DNA from: Duncaniella muris
GTDB lineage: Bacteria > Bacteroidota > Bacteroidia > Bacteroidales > Muribaculaceae
Reading direction: 5' to 3'
Assembly: GCF_003024805.1 (NCBI RefSeq)
Contig: NZ_PUEC01000011.1
Coordinates: 32,046 to 96,045, forward strand
DNA length: 64,000 nucleotides
How positions within the stretch are numbered: position 1 is the first letter of the stretch; every line of letters begins with the position of its first letter. The notes beneath the pieces are model-generated. The model was not told the DNA's origin. It ran no database searches and saw only the letters and a list, made by a program, of their open reading frames with translations. A program made the translations under genes and the position numbers. This document shows, piece by piece, positions 36,215 to 45,550 of this stretch.

Positions 36215-36277
36215 AGGCATATAATGGATGCGATGCACATTGCAGATGTGGCTCGGCTCCATTATATGCCTTATTTT
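36215..36277 (+). terminator. Terminator after the GLPGLI gene
   Basis: AGGCATATAATGGA (36215-36228) pairs perfectly with TCCATTATATGCCT (36258-36271), then TATTTTG. Confidence 0.85.
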
Positions 36278-36395
36278 GTGAAGATTAGCCAAAGATGGAT
36301 TAAGATATGTTAACCAGTATGTGCAATTTCTGAGGAAATGTTAACAAAAAGAAACTTTTTTGCATCCCAAAGGCCTGTGGCGCAAAAAATGTGGC

Positions 36396-36403
36396 TAACT
36401 TTG
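36396..36403 (+). promoter_or_regulatory. -7 box of the acyl-CoA ligase gene
   Basis: TAACTTTG followed by CC, about 30 nt before the first ATG. No TTTG at 19-20 nt upstream. Confidence 0.6.
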
Positions 36404-36432
36404 CCCCCTCATAAATAGCTGCATATAAATAT

Positions 36433-38307
36433 ATGTGTATGCAGCCTCCAAAATCCGCGCTGATGAATTTGAAATCCAAGATTGCCGCATCTGACGTATT
36501 GAAAGCAAATATACTGACTGATCTGCCTGAACGTCAGGCAGAACGTTTCGGCGATAAAGCCGCTCTTGCAGCCCCTGACCACGAAAACCGATGGCGTGAC
36601 ATCTCATGGCGACGCTATGCCGCCGATGTGCGCACTGCCTCCCTTGCGCTTGCCGCACTCGGAGTCCGCGAGTCCGATAACGTGGCCACCTTTTCCGCCA
36701 ACCGTCCGGAGAATCTGGTGACCGACTTTGCATGTTTCCGCAACCGTGCCGTCTCTGTCTCGATCTATGCTACCAGTTCGCTCGAACAGCTCGTCTATAT
36801 AATCAACGACGCTCGCTGTGAGCTGCTCTTTGTCGGCAACACGACCCAATACCGCATAGCCCGCGAGGCGCAGGCCCTCTGTCAGTCACTCAAACGCATT
36901 GTGGCGCTGAAAAAAATTGAACTTGATCCGAATGACAGCACCTCGATGCTTTGGACTGACTTCATGAAGCTCGGAGAGACAGCCACGGAAGAGATAGCGG
37001 CCACGGTCGACAGCCGCGCAGCCGCGGCCGTCCCTGATGACATAGCCACTCTGGTCTACACCTCCGGCACCACCGGCGAGCCCAAAGGGGCCATCCTCAC
37101 CCACGGCAACTACGATGCCGCAATGGAGGCCCATTGGCAGCGCATCACTATGGTTGACGAAAATGACACCTCAATGGCCTTCCTCCCCTTAAGTCACATT
37201 TTCGAAAAAGGCTGGACCTACTTCTGTCTTACCAAAGGAATCAAGGTATCGGTCAACCGTAATCCGCAGGAGATCCAGGCCACTATCCAGCAGGTGCGGC
37301 CCACCTGCATGTGTTCGGTGCCCCGCTTCTGGGAGAAAGTCTACACCGCCGTCCACGAGAAGATCGCATCAATGAATCCGCTCATGCGCATGGTGGTCCG
37401 TCAGGCTCTCAGAGTGGGCCGTCGGCGCAATCTGAAATACGCCCGTATCGGGCGTAAGGCTCCCTGGTGGCTCGAAACACGCTATCGCTTCTTTGAGGCC
37501 CGTGTGTTCCGCCTCCTGCGTGAAGCCATCGGCATTGACCACGGCAACATCTTCCCTACGGCCGGAGCTCCAGTCTCGACAAAAGTAGTTGAATTCTTTC
37601 ACGCCTGCGGCATCAATATAGTGGTAGGCTACGGACTTTCTGAAACCACAGCCACCGTGTGCTGCTTCCCGCAGACAGGGTGGGAGATAGGTTCTGTCGG
37701 CACCCCCATACCTCTGGTGAATGTGCGCATCGGTGAAAACGACGAAGTCCTTGTCAAAAGCCCGATGGTCATGCGCGGTTACTACAACAAACCCAAGGAA
37801 ACAGCCGAGGCATTCACCGCCGACGGCTGGTTCCGCACCGGCGATGCCGGCTATATCGACGATCACGGCGCCCTCTTCCTCACCGACCGTCTTAAAGACC
37901 TCTTCAAGACCTCTAACGGCAAATATATCGCGCCCCAGGCCATAGAGACACTTCTGTGTGAAGACCGTTACATTGATCAGGTGGCAGTCATAGGCGACCG
38001 CCGCAAATTCGTCTCCGCTCTCATTGTTCCTGATTTCGAGGTGCTTAAAGACTTTGCGGCAAAAGAGAAAATAGCTTATGACTCTATGGAACAGCTTGTG
38101 GCCGATCCGAAAGTCAGAAGCCTCTACACCAACCGCCTTGAAATCCTTCAGCAGCGCCTTGCCTCATATGAGAAAGTCAAGCGCTTCACTCTTCTGCCCA
38201 AGGAGTTCTCGATGGAGAAAGGCGAGCTGACCAACACTCTGAAAATACGCCGCGCGGCCGTCAACCGCCTCTACGCATCAGTCATCGACAGCATGTATGA
38301 AGACTGA
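36433..38307 (+). CDS. Long-chain acyl-CoA synthetase (AMP-binding family)
   Basis: 624 residues (614 if the internal ATG at 36463 is the start). Activates a fatty acid with ATP via an acyl-adenylate. Motifs: TLVYTSGTTGEPKGAILTH (P-loop-like A3), GYGLSETTATVC, and GWFRTGDAGYIDDHGALFLTDRLKDLFKTSNGKYI (A7-A8). The size and the linker before A7 match the FadD/FAA-like bacterial group that feeds fatty acids into lipids. Likely cytoplasmic or membrane-associated. Single-gene transcript, no neighbours of obvious related function. Confidence 0.92.
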   Translation: MCMQPPKSALMNLKSKIAASDVLKANILTDLPERQAERFGDKAALAAPDHENRWRDISWRRYAADVRTASLALAALGVRESDNVATFSANRPENLVTDFACFRNRAVSVSIYATSSLEQLVYIINDARCELLFVGNTTQYRIAREAQALCQSLKRIVALKKIELDPNDSTSMLWTDFMKLGETATEEIAATVDSRAAAAVPDDIATLVYTSGTTGEPKGAILTHGNYDAAMEAHWQRITMVDENDTSMAFLPLSHIFEKGWTYFCLTKGIKVSVNRNPQEIQATIQQVRPTCMCSVPRFWEKVYTAVHEKIASMNPLMRMVVRQALRVGRRRNLKYARIGRKAPWWLETRYRFFEARVFRLLREAIGIDHGNIFPTAGAPVSTKVVEFFHACGINIVVGYGLSETTATVCCFPQTGWEIGSVGTPIPLVNVRIGENDEVLVKSPMVMRGYYNKPKETAEAFTADGWFRTGDAGYIDDHGALFLTDRLKDLFKTSNGKYIAPQAIETLLCEDRYIDQVAVIGDRRKFVSALIVPDFEVLKDFAAKEKIAYDSMEQLVADPKVRSLYTNRLEILQQRLASYEKVKRFTLLPKEFSMEKGELTNTLKIRRAAVNRLYASVIDSMYED

Positions 38308-38384
38308 CCGGCAGAGCAATCCGGAATAAACTGAAAAATAAATCAACAAGTCACATATTATTTTTTCATACAATCTTCTAAAGC

Positions 38385-39395
38385 ATGAAAGTAGCAATTG
38401 TTGGCGTCAGTGGCGCCGTAGGTCAGGAGTTTCTCAGGGTCCTTGACGAACAGAACTTCCCGATTGACGAGCTTCTGCTCTTCGGATCGGAACGCAGTGC
38501 GGGTAACACCTATGAATTCCGTGGCGAGAAACACACTGTGAAACTCCTCCAGCACAACGATGACTTCCAGGGTGTTGATTTCGCATTCGTATCGGCCGGA
38601 GCCGGTGTCTCACGCGAATTCGCCGAGACCATCACCAAGCACGGTGCGATCATGATTGACAACTCAAGCGCATTCCGCATGGACGCCGACGTGCCCCTGG
38701 TAGTACCCGAAGTCAACGGCGAAGATGCCTTCAACACACCTCGCGGCATCATCGCCAACCCCAACTGCACCACAGCCATCATGGTAGTGGCTCTCAAGCC
38801 ACTCAATGACATCTCGCCAATCAAGCGCGTCCATGTCGCCACCTATCAGGCAGCAAGCGGTGCCGGCGCTGTGGCTATGGCCGAGCTCGAAAAGCAGTAT
38901 GCCGAACTCGCCGAAGGCAAAGAGCCGACCGTCGAGAAATTCGCCTATCAGCTTGCCTACAACCTCATTCCCCACATCGACGTGTTCCTTGACAACGACT
39001 ACACCAAGGAAGAGATGAAGATGTATAACGAGACCAAGAAGATCATGCACGCTCCTGAGCTTGAAGTCAGCGCCACCTGCATCCGTGTCCCGGTGATGCG
39101 CGCCCACAGCGAAGCTGTCTGGGTTGAGACCGAGCAGCCCATCAGTGTCGAGCAGGCCCGCAAAGCCTTTGAACAGGCTGAAGGTCTGGTGGTTATCGAC
39201 GAACCTGCAGCCAAGAAATATCCTATGCCTCTTGATGCCGCAGGCCAGGACCCCGTCTATGCCGGCCGTCTGCGCAAAGACATTGCCAACCCCAACGGAC
39301 TCACCTTCTGGCTGGTCGGAGACCAGATCAAGAAAGGTGCCGCACTCAACGCCGTGCAGATCGCACAGTACATGCTCGCACACCCCCGCGGCTGA
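38385..39395 (+). CDS. asd: Aspartate-semialdehyde dehydrogenase
   Basis: NADPH-dependent reduction of aspartyl phosphate to the semialdehyde, the branch point for lysine/DAP, threonine and methionine. 336 residues: Rossmann start [11 protein letters not shown], catalytic C128 in NPNCTT, the substrate loop [11 protein letters not shown], and the C-terminal [16 protein letters not shown]. Start at the first ATG. The gene is separate from nifJ because a terminator lies between them. Confidence 0.96.
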   Translation: MKVAIVGVSGAVGQEFLRVLDEQNFPIDELLLFGSERSAGNTYEFRGEKHTVKLLQHNDDFQGVDFAFVSAGAGVSREFAETITKHGAIMIDNSSAFRMDADVPLVVPEVNGEDAFNTPRGIIANPNCTTAIMVVALKPLNDISPIKRVHVATYQAASGAGAVAMAELEKQYAELAEGKEPTVEKFAYQLAYNLIPHIDVFLDNDYTKEEMKMYNETKKIMHAPELEVSATCIRVPVMRAHSEAVWVETEQPISVEQARKAFEQAEGLVVIDEPAAKKYPMPLDAAGQDPVYAGRLRKDIANPNGLTFWLVGDQIKKGAALNAVQIAQYMLAHPRG

Positions 39396-39432
39396 TACAT
39401 TTTTTGACACATCTGTCTGAAACTCACTGATA

Positions 39433-39470
39433 TTTTTCCTCCTTCCTATTTGTGAGGGAGGAAAAATTTT
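39433..39470. terminator. Terminator after asd (overlaps the nifJ -33 box)
   Basis: TTTTTCCTCC pairs with GGAGGAAAAA (39433-39466) and is followed by TTTT. The -33 box of nifJ lies in its loop. Confidence 0.75.
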
Positions 39471-39480
39471 TGTATTTTTG
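39449..39480 (+). promoter_or_regulatory. Promoter of nifJ (TTTG-N20-TATTTTTG)
   Basis: TTTG at 39449-39452 and TATTTTTG at 39473-39480 with 20 nt between. The -33 box lies inside the asd terminator loop. Confidence 0.75.
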
Positions 39481-39596
39481 CCGGACGAATCATCCATAAG
39501 CAAAACGGTATGACACCTCTCCTCCGCTTCAGGATGACAATGTCTGATACCAAAACTTATTATAATTATCTCTATTTAAATAGATTACATACCACT

Positions 39597-42500
39597 ATGA
39601 GTAAAGAAAAAAAATTCTTGACCTGTGATGGTAACCAGGCTGCCGCTCACGTGAGCTACATGTTCTCGGAAGTTGCCGCCATCTACCCCATCACTCCCTC
39701 GTCAACGATGGCTGAATACGTGGACGAATGGGCTGCCGCCGGTCGCAAAAACATCTTTGGCGAAACCGTGCTGGTACAGGAAATGCAGTCTGAAGGCGGT
39801 GCCGCCGGAGCCGTTCACGGTTCTCTTCAGGCCGGTGCCCTCACCACAACCTACACTGCCTCTCAGGGCCTTCTCCTGATGATCCCCAACATGTACAAGA
39901 TCGCCGGTGAACTCCTTCCCTGCGTGTTCCATGTTTCGGCCCGTACACTCGCTTCTCACGCACTCTCGATTTTCGGTGACCATCAGGACGTGATGTCTTG
40001 CCGCCAGACAGGCTTCGCAATGCTCGCCGAAGGTTCTGTTCAGGAGGTCATGGATCTCGCAGGTGTGGCCCACCTCGCAACCATCAAGAGCCGCGTGCCC
40101 TTCATCAACTTCTTCGACGGTTTCCGTACTTCTCACGAAATCCAGAAGATCGAAGAGATGGATCAGAACGATCTCGCTCCTCTGGTTGACCAGCAGGCTC
40201 TCGCTGAATTCCGTTCACGCGCCCTCAACCCCGAAAAGCCCGTCGCACGCGGCATGGCTGAAAACGGCGACGTTTTCTTCCAGCACCGTGAGGCTTGCAA
40301 CGAATACTACGACCGCGTTCCTGAAATCGTTGAGGAATACATGAAGGAAATCACCCGTATCACCGGTCGTGAATACGGTCTCTTCAACTACTACGGCGAT
40401 CCCGAAGCCGAACGCGTAATCATCGCTATGGGTTCTGTTACCCAGGCCGCTCAGGAAGCCATCGATCACCTCCGTGCAAACGGCGAAAAGGTAGGTCTCG
40501 TTTCCGTTCACCTCTATCGTCCCTTCTCTGCAAAGCACTTCCTCGCCGCTGTCCCCAAGACTGCAAAGCGTATCGCCGTGCTTGACCGCACCAAGGAACC
40601 CGGAGCAAACGGCGAGCCCCTCTATCTTGATGTCAAGGACTGCTTCTACGGCCAGGCCGATGCCCCCGTTATCGTCGGTGGCCGCTACGGTCTCGCTTCA
40701 AAGGACACCACTCCCGCACAGATCCTCGCTGTGTTTGAAAACCTCGCCCTCCCCACTCCCAAGAACCACTTCACAGTGGGTATCGTGGATGACGTTACCT
40801 TCACTTCACTTCCCCAGAAGGAAGAGATCGCTCTCGGCGGCGAAGGCACTTTCGAAGCCAAATTCTACGGCCTCGGTGCTGACGGTACTGTAGGTGCCAA
40901 CAAGAACTCCGTGAAGATCATCGGTGACAACACCAACAAATACTGCCAGGCATACTTTGCATATGACTCAAAGAAGTCAGGCGGTTTCACCTGCTCACAC
41001 CTCCGTTTCGGCGACGATCCCATCCGTTCTACCTACCTGGTGACCACTCCTAACTTCGTGGCATGTCACGTGCAGGCTTACCTCCACATGTATGACGTTA
41101 CCCGTGGTCTCCGCAAGGGCGGCACATTCCTCCTCAACACCATCTGGGAAGGCGAGGAACTTGCCAAGAACCTCCCCAACAAGATCAAGAAATACTTCGC
41201 TGACAACGACATCACTGTCTACTACATCAACGCAACCAAGATCGCTCAGGAAATCGGCCTCGGCAACCGTACCAACACCATACTCCAGAGCGCATTCTTC
41301 CGCATCACCGAAGTGATCCCCGTTGATCTCGCTGTAGAACAGATGAAGAAATTCATCGTCAAGAGCTACGGCAAGAAAGGTCAGGACGTTGTCGACAAGA
41401 ACTACGCAGCCGTTGACCGCGGTGGCGAATACAAGCAGCTCCCCGTCGACAAGGCCTGGAGCAGCCTCGCTGAAGACGCAGCCGCTGCAAACAACGATCC
41501 CGAATTCATCAATAAGATCGTTCGCCCCATCAACGCCCAGGACGGCGACCTCCTCAAGGTCAGCGACTTCGTGGGCCGCGAAGACGGCACCTGGGAACAG
41601 GGCACTGCCGCTTACGAAAAGCGTGGCGTAGCAGCCTTCGTCCCCGAATGGCTCGAAGAAAACTGTATCCAGTGTAACAAGTGTGCTTTCGTCTGCCCCC
41701 ACGCCGCTATCCGTCCATTCGTACTCGACGAAAAGGAAATGGCAGCAGCTCCCTTCGGCGACGACAACACCATCCCCGCAATCGGCAAGCAGTTCACCGG
41801 TATGCGCTTCATCCAGAGCGTCGACGTTCTCGACTGTCTCGGCTGCGGCAACTGTGTGCTCGTCTGCCCCGGCAAGAAGGGCGTGAAGGCTCTCGAAATG
41901 AAGCCTCTCGAAACCCAGCTCGACGTTCAGAAAGAATGGGACTTCTGCGTTAAGGAAGTAGCTTCCAAGCAGGATCTCGTTGACATCAAGAGCAACGTCA
42001 AGAACTCTCAGTTCGCAACTCCGCTCTTCGAATTCTCCGGCGCTTGCTCAGGCTGCGGTGAGACTCCCTACGTGAAACTCATCTCTCAGCTCTACGGCGA
42101 CCACGAAATCGTAGCCAACGCCACCGGCTGTTCTTCAATCTACTCAGGCTCTGTTCCCTCGACTCCCTACACCACCAACGCCAAGGGTCAGGGTGTGGCA
42201 TGGGCCAACTCACTCTTCGAAGACTTCGCTGAATTCGGTCTCGGTATGTCTCTCGCCCACGAGAAACTCCAGGCCCGCATCGCAGGTCTCATGCAGCAGG
42301 CTCTCGAATGCCCCTCTTGCAGCGCCGAAATCAAGGAACTCGCAGGCAAATGGCTCGAAAACCGCACCGACTTCACCGTTACTTCGGAAGTTGCCGAGAA
42401 GATCGTTCCTCTCTGCGAAGCCTGTGGCTGCGACGTATGCAAAGGCATCCTCGCCAACAAGGAACACATCGCCAAGCGCTCACAGTGGATCATCGCCGGT

Positions 42501-43160
42501 GACGGCGCCGCTTATGACATCGGCTTCGGCGGTCTCGACCACGTGCTCGCAAGCAACAAGAACGTCAACGTCCTCGTGCTCGACACCGAGGTTTACTCAA
42601 ACACCGGCGGTCAGTCTTCAAAAGCAACCCCCATCGGTGCTATCGCCAAGTTCGCCGCTGCCGGCAAGCGCATCCGTAAGAAAGACCTCGGCCTCATCGC
42701 CTCTACCTATGGTTACGTATATGTGGCCCAGGTGGCTATGGGCGCCGACAACGCTCAGACCCTCAAGGCCCTCCGCGAGGCTGAAGCTTATGACGGTCCC
42801 TCACTGGTAATCGCCTACTCACCCTGTATCAACCACGGCATCCGCGCCGGTATGGGCCACGCCCAGGAAGAACAGGCCAAGGCTGTTGAATGCGGTTACT
42901 GGCACCTCTGGCGCTACAACCCCGCACTCGAAGAAGAAGGCAAGAACCCCTTCTCTCTCGACTCCAAGGAGCCGCAGTGGGATAAGTTCGAAGACTTCCT
43001 CAAGGGTGAGGTGCGCTACGCTTCCGTAATGAAGCAGTATCCTGCAGAAGCTGCCGAACTCTTCGCAGCTGCCAAGGAAAACGCTCAGTGGCGCTACAAC
43101 AACTACCGTCGCCTCGCTCAGCAGCAGTGGGGTGTTGAACCAGCTCCCGAAGTGAAATAA
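39597..43160 (+). CDS. nifJ: Pyruvate:ferredoxin (flavodoxin) oxidoreductase
   Basis: 1187 residues, the single-chain PFOR form. Oxidises pyruvate with CoA to acetyl-CoA and CO2 and passes electrons to ferredoxin or flavodoxin, the main pyruvate-using step in anaerobic Bacteroidales. Domains I/II begin with YPITPSSTMAEYVDEW; two 4Fe-4S motifs are seen, CIQCNKCAFVCP and CLGCGNCVLVCP; a third cluster region includes CSGCGETPYVKL; and the thiamine diphosphate domain has GDGAAYDIGFGG with TEVYSNTGGQSS. The ATG at 39597 (MSKEKKFLTCDGN) gives the normal N-terminus. Strong C-ending codon bias implies high expression. Confidence 0.97.
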   Translation: MSKEKKFLTCDGNQAAAHVSYMFSEVAAIYPITPSSTMAEYVDEWAAAGRKNIFGETVLVQEMQSEGGAAGAVHGSLQAGALTTTYTASQGLLLMIPNMYKIAGELLPCVFHVSARTLASHALSIFGDHQDVMSCRQTGFAMLAEGSVQEVMDLAGVAHLATIKSRVPFINFFDGFRTSHEIQKIEEMDQNDLAPLVDQQALAEFRSRALNPEKPVARGMAENGDVFFQHREACNEYYDRVPEIVEEYMKEITRITGREYGLFNYYGDPEAERVIIAMGSVTQAAQEAIDHLRANGEKVGLVSVHLYRPFSAKHFLAAVPKTAKRIAVLDRTKEPGANGEPLYLDVKDCFYGQADAPVIVGGRYGLASKDTTPAQILAVFENLALPTPKNHFTVGIVDDVTFTSLPQKEEIALGGEGTFEAKFYGLGADGTVGANKNSVKIIGDNTNKYCQAYFAYDSKKSGGFTCSHLRFGDDPIRSTYLVTTPNFVACHVQAYLHMYDVTRGLRKGGTFLLNTIWEGEELAKNLPNKIKKYFADNDITVYYINATKIAQEIGLGNRTNTILQSAFFRITEVIPVDLAVEQMKKFIVKSYGKKGQDVVDKNYAAVDRGGEYKQLPVDKAWSSLAEDAAAANNDPEFINKIVRPINAQDGDLLKVSDFVGREDGTWEQGTAAYEKRGVAAFVPEWLEENCIQCNKCAFVCPHAAIRPFVLDEKEMAAAPFGDDNTIPAIGKQFTGMRFIQSVDVLDCLGCGNCVLVCPGKKGVKALEMKPLETQLDVQKEWDFCVKEVASKQDLVDIKSNVKNSQFATPLFEFSGACSGCGETPYVKLISQLYGDHEIVANATGCSSIYSGSVPSTPYTTNAKGQGVAWANSLFEDFAEFGLGMSLAHEKLQARIAGLMQQALECPSCSAEIKELAGKWLENRTDFTVTSEVAEKIVPLCEACGCDVCKGILANKEHIAKRSQWIIAGDGAAYDIGFGGLDHVLASNKNVNVLVLDTEVYSNTGGQSSKATPIGAIAKFAAAGKRIRKKDLGLIASTYGYVYVAQVAMGADNAQTLKALREAEAYDGPSLVIAYSPCINHGIRAGMGHAQEEQAKAVECGYWHLWRYNPALEEEGKNPFSLDSKEPQWDKFEDFLKGEVRYASVMKQYPAEAAELFAAAKENAQWRYNNYRRLAQQQWGVEPAPEVK

Positions 43161-43187
43161 TCTTTCACTCTGAGATAAAAACTGACT

Positions 43188-43232
43188 CCTCCCTGAAGCA
43201 TCCGTGAAGTGATGCCTCAGGGAGGCTTTTTT
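43188..43232 (+). terminator. Terminator of nifJ
   Basis: CCTCCCTGA (43188-43196) pairs with TCAGGGAGG (43217-43225) with an inner GCATC/GATGC stem, then CTTTTTT. Confidence 0.9.
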
Positions 43233-43260
43233 ATGTAAAAAACGTCGTTGTTAACTAAAA

Positions 43261-43304
43261 TTAACTATTGGGGGGGGTAATTTATTAAATAGTGTCTACC
43301 TTTG
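43261..43304 (+). promoter_or_regulatory. Promoter with a G8 element replacing the -33 box
   Basis: TTAACTATTGGGGGGGGTAA at 43261-43280, then 16 nt, then TACCTTTGCAAA (-7 box at 43297-43304). The same 20-nt element stands 16 nt before the -7 box at 52637-52680. The last four Gs occupy the -33 position, 19 nt before the -7 box. The lipoprotein start follows 53 nt later. Confidence 0.7.
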
Positions 43305-43357
43305 CAAACAAACACAAATCAATCATAATAAAAATTCACACACTAAGTTTTTTAGCT

Positions 43358-44314
43358 ATGAAAAAAAGATTATTGTCAATTGCGTTGCCTGTAGTGGCTT
43401 GTTTTGGATTTATGTTGACATCATGCGGCAGTGATGATGACGGCAATGGAATCCCCGCTCTCCCGACTCCGGAGTATGAAAGCTCAAGTGCGAAGTATGA
43501 AATGTCGGCCGGCAGTCCTTACCGTTCCATCGAATTCACGTCAAGCGGCAACTATGTGATCATCGCAAATTCAGCCTCGGATTACTCCTACGCCCCTGCG
43601 GCAGCTGTAGCTGAAAAGCAGACCGCGGCAAGCAAGACAGTGGCATCGGGCATGTTCCGCAAGAAGGAGGCAGATCGAGTGTCGCGCGCCTATTTCAACG
43701 GAATCTATTACGGCACCTACACCAAGACCGGTGACAACCAGTACAATCTCCAGGGCTTCGGCACCATCACCGTCAATACCGGCGGCGACAACGCTTATTC
43801 TCTGACAGTGACCACTTCGTCAGGTTCGCAGACCCTTGCGGCAACAAAGGCCGTGGCTGACAAAGACAGCGACCGCACAAATGCCCTCTGCCGCACCTGG
43901 AACTTCGACAAGATCAACCTCAAGGTCTGGATCAACGGGTCAAAGAAGTATGACAGGACCGTACCTGCCAACAAGATAAACGATTTATTGGAAGAGTGGG
44001 GCGATGACGGCTGGGAGGAAGACGAGATTCCCCGTCAGGTCATCTTCACCAAATCAGGCACCTACATGGTCCTCTATGGTCTCAACGATTATTCTAACAA
44101 TTCACTCGACATCTCTTCATGGCGCTGGGAGAACGAAAGCAAGGGCATCATCCGCTATTCCTGGGATATCGGTGACTTTGACGACGATGACTCCGGCTTG
44201 ATCACCACAAGCTTCAGCGGCAAGAATATGACCATCTGGGAGGAATATTCTGAAGAAGAAGACGGGGATAACTACCGCGAGAAGATCACGTGGTATTTCT
44301 CGGAAGCGAAGTAA
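43358..44314 (+). CDS. Surface lipoprotein of unknown function
   Basis: 318 residues from the ATG at 43358. Signal peptide ends at C23 (LTSCGSDDDG); the acidic run after the Cys looks like a Bacteroidetes surface-export signal. The mature part is Ser/Thr/Asn-rich and holds two beta-rich regions (about 35-200 and 200-318, NALCRTWNFDKINLKVWING to the C-terminus). I recognise no domain. The gene has its own special promoter with the G8 element shared with the operon at 52.8 kb, so it may be part of the same regulon. No terminator stem was seen after it before the MITE-like repeat. Confidence 0.8.
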   Translation: MKKRLLSIALPVVACFGFMLTSCGSDDDGNGIPALPTPEYESSSAKYEMSAGSPYRSIEFTSSGNYVIIANSASDYSYAPAAAVAEKQTAASKTVASGMFRKKEADRVSRAYFNGIYYGTYTKTGDNQYNLQGFGTITVNTGGDNAYSLTVTTSSGSQTLAATKAVADKDSDRTNALCRTWNFDKINLKVWINGSKKYDRTVPANKINDLLEEWGDDGWEEDEIPRQVIFTKSGTYMVLYGLNDYSNNSLDISSWRWENESKGIIRYSWDIGDFDDDDSGLITTSFSGKNMTIWEEYSEEEDGDNYREKITWYFSEAK

Positions 44315-44398
44315 GCTTGACCTGACCTGATCTCCACGCTGACTTTGTGCAACCTTTCAATACACAGCGGCTATAAGCAATTTCATAAAATAAGTTTT

Positions 44399-44720
44399 AG
44401 AGGGTGTTTCATAACAAGAGTTAAAATCTGAGTGGTGTATCTTTTAGATAAATTGTTGCAAGGGAGGAAGAAGCATAGCGAGCTATGCGACTGACGAGCT
44501 TCAACAATTTAGCAAAAGAGACACCAAGGCTCAGGTAACTTAAAATTTTTCACAAATGGAATACTCTATTTACAAAAAGACAATACAATCGCCTCCGAAA
44601 GTTTTGAGCGGCTATGGCTCTTCATCTCAGTCACATAGCTCGCTATGCTCCTTCAATTCAGAGCCATATCCATCTCAAATCTTTCGCTCAGATTTTAACT
44701 GTTGTTATGAAACACCCTCT
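44399..44720 (+). repeat. MITE-like repeat, complete copy (322 bp)
   Basis: The ends are inverted repeats of about 34 nt: AGAGGGTGTTTCATAACAA... on the left and its reverse complement on the right. Inside, each arm carries an AGCATAGCGAGCTATG palindrome, so the whole element can fold back on itself. TTA stands on both outer sides if the ends are taken as GAGGG...CCCTC, which would be a 3-bp target duplication like that of TNA-target IS5-type elements. No transposase gene. Confidence 0.88.
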
Positions 44721-44752
44721 TAAGTAAACCAATCATTAATTCATTTACACAC

Positions 44753-45307
44753 ATGAAAAAGTTTTTCATTGCTGCCTTTGCAGCAGTATGCGCTCTCGGC
44801 GCTTCCGCACAGACTTTCTGGAACTCTGACGCAGCTGACAAGAAAGTGACTCTCGGTATCCGCGCAGGTCTTGACGTGGCCAATGCACGTGCCGATTACG
44901 GTGATTTCAAATCTCGCACAAGCTTCCTCGCAGGTGTGTCTGCCGATTTCAACCTTGTGCAGAGCTTCTCGATCAACTCAGGTCTCTTCTATGCAGGCAA
45001 AGGCGCCAAAGACATCTCGGCTGACTTCATCGAACTTCCCGTCTACGCATCTTATCGCATGAACTTCGCCGAAGCTTCACAGCTTCAGGTGAATTTCGGC
45101 CCCTATTTCGACTTCGGTGTTGCAGGTGATGCCTTCAAGAAAGAAGTAGACTGTGACCGTTTCCAGATGGGCCTCGGTCTCGGTGCCGGCTATACATTCC
45201 GCAAATTCTACCTCGGCGTTCAGTATCAGTGGGGTCTGACAGAAGTTGTCAAAGACAGCAAATCTCACTGGGACTGCTTTAACGTATCGCTCGGATATAA
45301 CTTCTAA
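44753..45307 (+). CDS. Small outer-membrane beta-barrel protein (PorT/OmpX-like)
   Basis: 184 residues. Signal peptide MKKFFIAAFAAVCALGASA, then alternating amphipathic strands (LGIRAGLDVANA, SFLAGVSADFNLV, SINSGLFYAGKG, LQVNFGPYFDFGVAG, GLGLGAGYTFRKFYLGVQYQWG) and a terminal aromatic, VSLGYNF. Eight-strand barrel expected. The ATG lies only 32 nt after the right end of the MITE-like repeat, so the promoter is either inside the repeat or has been replaced. Function unknown. Confidence 0.85.
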   Translation: MKKFFIAAFAAVCALGASAQTFWNSDAADKKVTLGIRAGLDVANARADYGDFKSRTSFLAGVSADFNLVQSFSINSGLFYAGKGAKDISADFIELPVYASYRMNFAEASQLQVNFGPYFDFGVAGDAFKKEVDCDRFQMGLGLGAGYTFRKFYLGVQYQWGLTEVVKDSKSHWDCFNVSLGYNF

Positions 45308-45386
45308 GTCAATATAATCCCATAGCCTTTACTCTTGGTCTCCGGAAAGGAGGCTTTAAGTAAGTTCATAATGTGAAAACCACGCA

Positions 45387-45436
45387 GTGTGGCGGCTCTG
45401 CTCTACGGAAGCAGGCTGCCACGCTTTCGTTTTTTC
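45387..45436 (+). terminator. Terminator after the small barrel gene
   Basis: GTGTGGCGGC(T)CTGC pairs with GCAGGCTGCCACGC (45387-45424, two G-T pairs), then TTTCGTTTTTT. It overlaps the upstream part of the helicase promoter. Confidence 0.75.
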
Positions 45437-45456
45437 AGTGAATATACGTATCTTTG
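45425..45456 (+). promoter_or_regulatory. Probable promoter of the RecD-like helicase gene
   Basis: TATCTTTG at 45449-45456 with TTTC at 45425-45428, 20 nt apart, about 95 nt before the ATG. Confidence 0.55.
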
Positions 45457-45550
45457 CGCCCGGTATCAAGGAGGTTGATGCAAAACCGATAGTGGACGTT
45501 TGCCGCACTTCCATCCTGACGGTGCCGGAAAAACAAAATCCAAAACTCAG

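Noticed and set aside
44470..44660. Repeated AGCATAGCGAGCTATG units as a CRISPR array
   Set aside because: Only two inverted units per element, no regular spacers, no cas genes.
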